A stretch of 8,441 nucleotides of DNA, taken from assembly GCA_020722825.1 (NCBI GenBank), contig DYKC01000043.1, forward strand, positions 1 to 8,441. The letters are read 5' to 3'. Below, one piece after another: positions 6,246 through 8,441 of this stretch (positions are counted from its first letter, which is position 1; every line of letters starts with the position of its first letter). A program made the position numbers and the translations under genes. The notes beneath the pieces were generated by a model, which saw only the letters and a program-made list of their open reading frames with translations, searched no databases and had not been told where the DNA came from. Source of the stretch: Vermiphilus sp. (lineage in GTDB: Bacteria; Ratteibacteria; UBA8468; B48-G9; JAFGKM01).

Positions 6246-6735
6246 ATGGGAGATACATTTAAAATACTACAAAAGGTAAGGGAACAGAAACTCCTGATAC
6301 ACCACATAACCAACTGGGTTACCATCTATGACTGTGCCAATATTGTGAGAACCGTGGGGGGCACTGCCTGTTATGGAGTATGCGGAAGAGGAGGCCGCGG
6401 ATATGGCAGCTATCTCCTCAGCCCTGGTGCTCAATATAGGAACGCTGACCACAGAACTGGTTGAAGTAATGAAGATAGATGGTGAAACGGCAAATGCGAA
6501 AAAGATACCCATTGTGTTTGACGCAGTCGGTGCCGGTGCAACAAAATTCAGGGACGATAAAACCGCAGAACTCCTAAAAGAACTGCGTATTGATATCATA
6601 AAAGGTAATTCTTCGGAGATTGCTACAGAACACTCTTTCGGCCCCGGGACATTCAAGCAGAATTTTTACGATGCACTGTACAACCTTAATGAACAGGAGA
6701 TTACTAAACTTGAACGTCTGGAGAAGGTAAAATGA
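6246..6735 (+). pseudogene. thiM: Hydroxyethylthiazole kinase ThiM, frameshifted and internally deleted
   Basis: Intact ThiM phosphorylates hydroxyethylthiazole for thiamine salvage. The first frame (from ATG 6246, GGGAGG eight bases upstream) encodes a typical N-terminus, LLIHHITNWVTIYDCANIVRTVG. At a run of six Gs (6356-6361) the homology moves one base forward to ALPVMEYAEEEAADMAAISSALVLNIGTL. Removing one G restores V-G-A-L-P-V-M, matching the family's I-G-A-S-P-V-M. The homology continues through VFDAVGAGATKFR to IIKGNSSEIA (ending at 6624), then jumps straight to GPGTFKQNFYDALYNL, the family's C-terminal end. The repaired product would be 162 aa against roughly 260-270 for the family. 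About 100 residues, including the TGTGC ATP-binding and catalytic segment, are absent. The stop overlaps the thiE start by four bases. Two independent lesions make loss of function the best reading; a sequencing error could explain the first but not easily the second. Confidence 0.88.
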
Positions 6736-7373
6736 ACATGCGGGAGATTGATTTTTATTTTGTGACGGACTCAACACTGACAAGAAAAACTGTTGTGGAT
6801 GACGTAAGAGATGCCTTAAGGGCAGGGGTAAAAATAGTGCAGTACCGTGAAAAAAGCATGTCCACCAAACAAATGTTTTATGAGGCATTACAGATAAAAA
6901 AACTCTGTAAAGGAAAATCTCTTTTTCTTGTAAATGACAGGGTAGACATAGCACTTGCTGTTGATGCAGACGGGGTACATCTTGGTCAGGATGATATGCC
7001 TTACAACAGGGCAAGATACCTGCTGGGGAAAGATAAAATAATAGGCATAACAGTGCATAACGTTAAAGAGGCACTTGCTGCGGAAAAACTTGGAGCGGAC
7101 TATCTGGGTGCTTCACCGATATTTGAAACAAAGACAAAGAAGGATGCTGGAAAACAGGCTGGACCGCAGTTGATAAAAGATATCAAGAAATGCGTACAGG
7201 TACCTGTTGTGGCTATTGGAGGGATAAACCTTGACAACCTTGCTTCAGTTATGGCAGCAGGTGCTGACTCTGTAGCGGCAATATCAGCGGTTCTAACAAG
7301 AGACAGCGTTGAAAAAGAATGCAGGAGATTTATAGAAGCAATCTCTGAATTCAAGCGCCTTCATACCTTCTGA
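6732..7373 (+). CDS. thiE: Thiamine-phosphate synthase ThiE
   Basis: ThiE joins hydroxymethylpyrimidine diphosphate and thiazole phosphate to make thiamine monophosphate; it is a cytosolic TIM barrel. The 213 aa length is full for the family. Motifs in order are YFVTDSTL, KIVQYREK (34-41), FLVNDRVDIALAVDADGVH (65-83) followed by LGQDDMP, IGITVHN (104-110, commonly IGVSxH), SPIFETKTKKDAG (128-140), PVVAIGGI (158-165) and ADSVAAISAV (178-187). These supply the phosphate- and Mg-binding residues. The ATG overlaps the thiM stop (ATGA), with GGAG eight bases upstream, so it was translationally coupled to thiM. With ThiM disabled, its thiazole phosphate must come from elsewhere, for example ThiG; no such gene is here. 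No TPP riboswitch is seen upstream. The 3' end overlaps the convergent aldo/keto reductase gene by 23 bases. Confidence 0.95.
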   Translation: MNMREIDFYFVTDSTLTRKTVVDDVRDALRAGVKIVQYREKSMSTKQMFYEALQIKKLCKGKSLFLVNDRVDIALAVDADGVHLGQDDMPYNRARYLLGKDKIIGITVHNVKEALAAEKLGADYLGASPIFETKTKKDAGKQAGPQLIKDIKKCVQVPVVAIGGINLDNLASVMAAGADSVAAISAVLTRDSVEKECRRFIEAISEFKRLHTF

Positions 7374-8352
7374 TAATTCTGCACATCTCCTCAATATCTC
7401 CTTTGCTGAGAGTTATCCCCCCTGCTCCTGCATTTTCAATCACCTGCTGAGGTCTCCGTGCTCCGACAAGAACATGGGTACAACCCTTCTGATGAAATGT
7501 CCAGGCAATCACAAGTTGCGTAACCGTAACATTATACTTTTCGGTAAGGGACGAGAACTCTCCGAGCATTTTCAGTATTTTCAGCCTGTTTTCACGGCTA
7601 AAAGCCGGCTTGTCCTTCCTATGGTCCCCATCTTCAAAAACCCTGTCAGGTAAAACCTTTCCTGTCAGTAGTCCCTGCGCCAGAGGAGAATATGCAAGAA
7701 AACCTATGTTGTTTTTTGCACAGTATGGCAGAAGTTCTTTTTCATGTTTCCTGTTCAGCATACTATAACTTTCCTGGTCTGAATCAATCTGCCCAAATTT
7801 TCTATATTCGTCAAGATATCTTATGGTCACATTGCTCACACCAATCGCCCTGATTTTCCCCTGTTGTTTCAGTTTCAACAGTTCGTTCATTGTGTCTTCA
7901 ACAGGTGTGGTTGCATCCTGCCAGTGGGTCTGATAGAGGTCTATGTAGTCTGTACCGAGTCGCCGGAGACTTAACTCTATCTCCTGTCTTATTGAATCCG
8001 GCGCGAGATATTTACGCACCTCTATGTTCCCTGAATCCCTGCGAATCATTTTTTCATCCGACCTGAAGTGGAACTCCCCTTCTCTTTTATCCCAGACCAG
8101 CCCGCACTTGGTTGCAATTATCACCCTGTCGCGAATCCCTTTTACTGCCTTACCCACAATCTGTTCTGAAAGCCCAAATCCATATACTGGTGCGGTATCA
8201 ATGAGGTTTATACCGGATTCAACCGCGGTTCTTATTGTCTCTATTGACTCCTTTTCGTCGGTACCGCCCCACATCCATCCACCTATTGCCCATGTACCAA
8301 GTCCAACAACCGATGCTTTTATGCCAGACTGTCCGAGATTCCTGTATTGCAT
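7351..8352 (-). CDS. Aldo/keto reductase family oxidoreductase
   Basis: A soluble NAD(P)H-dependent reductase of carbonyl compounds; the natural substrate cannot be told from sequence. From the ATG at 8352 it is 333 aa, usual for the family. The catalytic tetrad is visible: D52 and Y57 in LIDTAPVYGFG, K82 in IIATKCG, and H143 in LYQTHW. Other family segments are KIRAIGVSNV (about 166-175), LAYSPLAQGLLTGK (219-232) and the C-terminal cofactor-binding VLVGARRPQQVIEN. The N-terminal LGQSGIKASVVGLGTWAIGG resembles the broad group of bacterial AKRs related to potassium-channel beta subunits and IolS-like proteins. The frame can also start at a GTG at 8358, but that codon overlaps the GGAGGG Shine-Dalgarno. 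It converges on thiE and appears to be a separate monocistronic unit. Confidence 0.92.
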   Translation of the reverse strand: MQYRNLGQSGIKASVVGLGTWAIGGWMWGGTDEKESIETIRTAVESGINLIDTAPVYGFGLSEQIVGKAVKGIRDRVIIATKCGLVWDKREGEFHFRSDEKMIRRDSGNIEVRKYLAPDSIRQEIELSLRRLGTDYIDLYQTHWQDATTPVEDTMNELLKLKQQGKIRAIGVSNVTIRYLDEYRKFGQIDSDQESYSMLNRKHEKELLPYCAKNNIGFLAYSPLAQGLLTGKVLPDRVFEDGDHRKDKPAFSRENRLKILKMLGEFSSLTEKYNVTVTQLVIAWTFHQKGCTHVLVGARRPQQVIENAGAGGITLSKGDIEEMCRIIRRYEGA

Positions 8353-8357
8353 AATCA

Positions 8358-8363
8358 CCCTCC
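8358..8363 (-). promoter_or_regulatory. Ribosome binding site deciding the aldo/keto reductase start
   Basis: On the minus strand GGAGGG (8363-8358) stands five bases before the ATG at 8352. The alternative GTG at 8358 lies within this site and is therefore unlikely to be used. Confidence 0.7.
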
Positions 8364-8386
8364 ATATATCAATATATCATTTGATA
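8364..8386. repeat. Short AT-rich tandem and inverted repeat in the aldo/keto reductase leader
   Basis: ATATATCA occurs twice in tandem (8364-8371 and 8372-8379). The second copy contributes to TATCAttTGATA (8375-8386), a 5-base inverted repeat with a two-base centre. It sits between the predicted transcription start and the ribosome binding site, where a repressor could bind. AT-rich DNA gives such matches easily, so this is only a candidate. Confidence 0.25.
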
Positions 8387-8401
8387 GAAGACCAACGCGT
8401 T

Positions 8402-8410
8402 ATTATAACA
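8402..8410 (-). promoter_or_regulatory. Extended -10 promoter of the aldo/keto reductase gene
   Basis: On the minus strand TGTTATAAT (8410-8402) is a perfect extended -10 element (TGnTATAAT). No good -35 is visible; the best is TTCAAT at 18 bases. The predicted start, near 8395, gives a leader of about 43 bases. Confidence 0.5.
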
Positions 8411-8441
8411 TTTTTGAAAGCACACATTGAAATCTGGTATA

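Noticed and set aside
6354..6375. Programmed frameshifting to make full-length ThiM
   Set aside because: The same gene also lacks about 100 core residues, so a frameshift product would still be non-functional; decay is simpler.

Overview
The window is a compact stretch of a bacterial chromosome with moderate-to-low GC. It holds nine genes, eight intact and one broken, and almost no spare DNA. A Rnf electron-transport operon, an archaeal-type (ApgM) phosphoglycerate mutase and a palindromic AAATCCCCCTT/AAGGGGGATTT repeat together suggest an anaerobic or energy-limited, deeply branching Gram-negative bacterium. Nitrospirota, Deltaproteobacteria-like lineages or candidate phyla are possible hosts, but this is a guess; no rRNA or species-level marker is present. 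No phage, insertion sequence, CRISPR array or tRNA was seen.

Layout: rsmI (16S rRNA 2'-O-methyltransferase) lies on the minus strand at the left edge. A 100-base divergent intergenic region carries apparent back-to-back promoters that overlap. To the right is a plus-strand run of eight closely packed genes: apgM, rnfC, rnfD, rnfG, rnfE, rnfA, a broken thiM, and thiE. Most junctions are overlaps or gaps under 20 bases. The exceptions are rnfG-rnfE, where a palindromic repeat sits in a 52-base gap, and rnfA-thiM, a 56-base gap. At the right edge an aldo/keto reductase gene runs on the minus strand. Its 3' end overlaps the 3' end of thiE by 23 bases, and its upstream region has an extended -10 promoter.

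How the genes work together: RnfC, D, G, E and A are membrane or membrane-bound subunits of the Rnf complex, which couples ferredoxin:NAD+ electron transfer to Na+ or H+ transport. The covalent-FMN threonines of RnfD and RnfG, the two 4Fe-4S motifs of RnfC and the membrane cysteines of RnfA/RnfE are all visible. The sixth subunit, the ferredoxin-like RnfB, normally follows rnfA in this gene order but is absent; thiamine genes begin there instead. ApgM, a glycolytic/gluconeogenic enzyme, is the first gene of the operon and ends just before rnfC, so central carbon flux and Rnf appear to be co-transcribed.

The two thiamine genes have different fates. ThiE (thiamine-phosphate synthase) looks complete. 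ThiM (hydroxyethylthiazole kinase) has a one-base frameshift in a G6 run and an in-frame loss of roughly 100 residues covering its ATP-binding part. Thiazole salvage through this locus is therefore probably dead, while ThiE may still serve de novo synthesis. The main points for a second look are the missing rnfB, the doubly damaged thiM, the repeat inside the rnf operon and the apgM-rnf linkage. I found no convincing evidence of a wholly new system.
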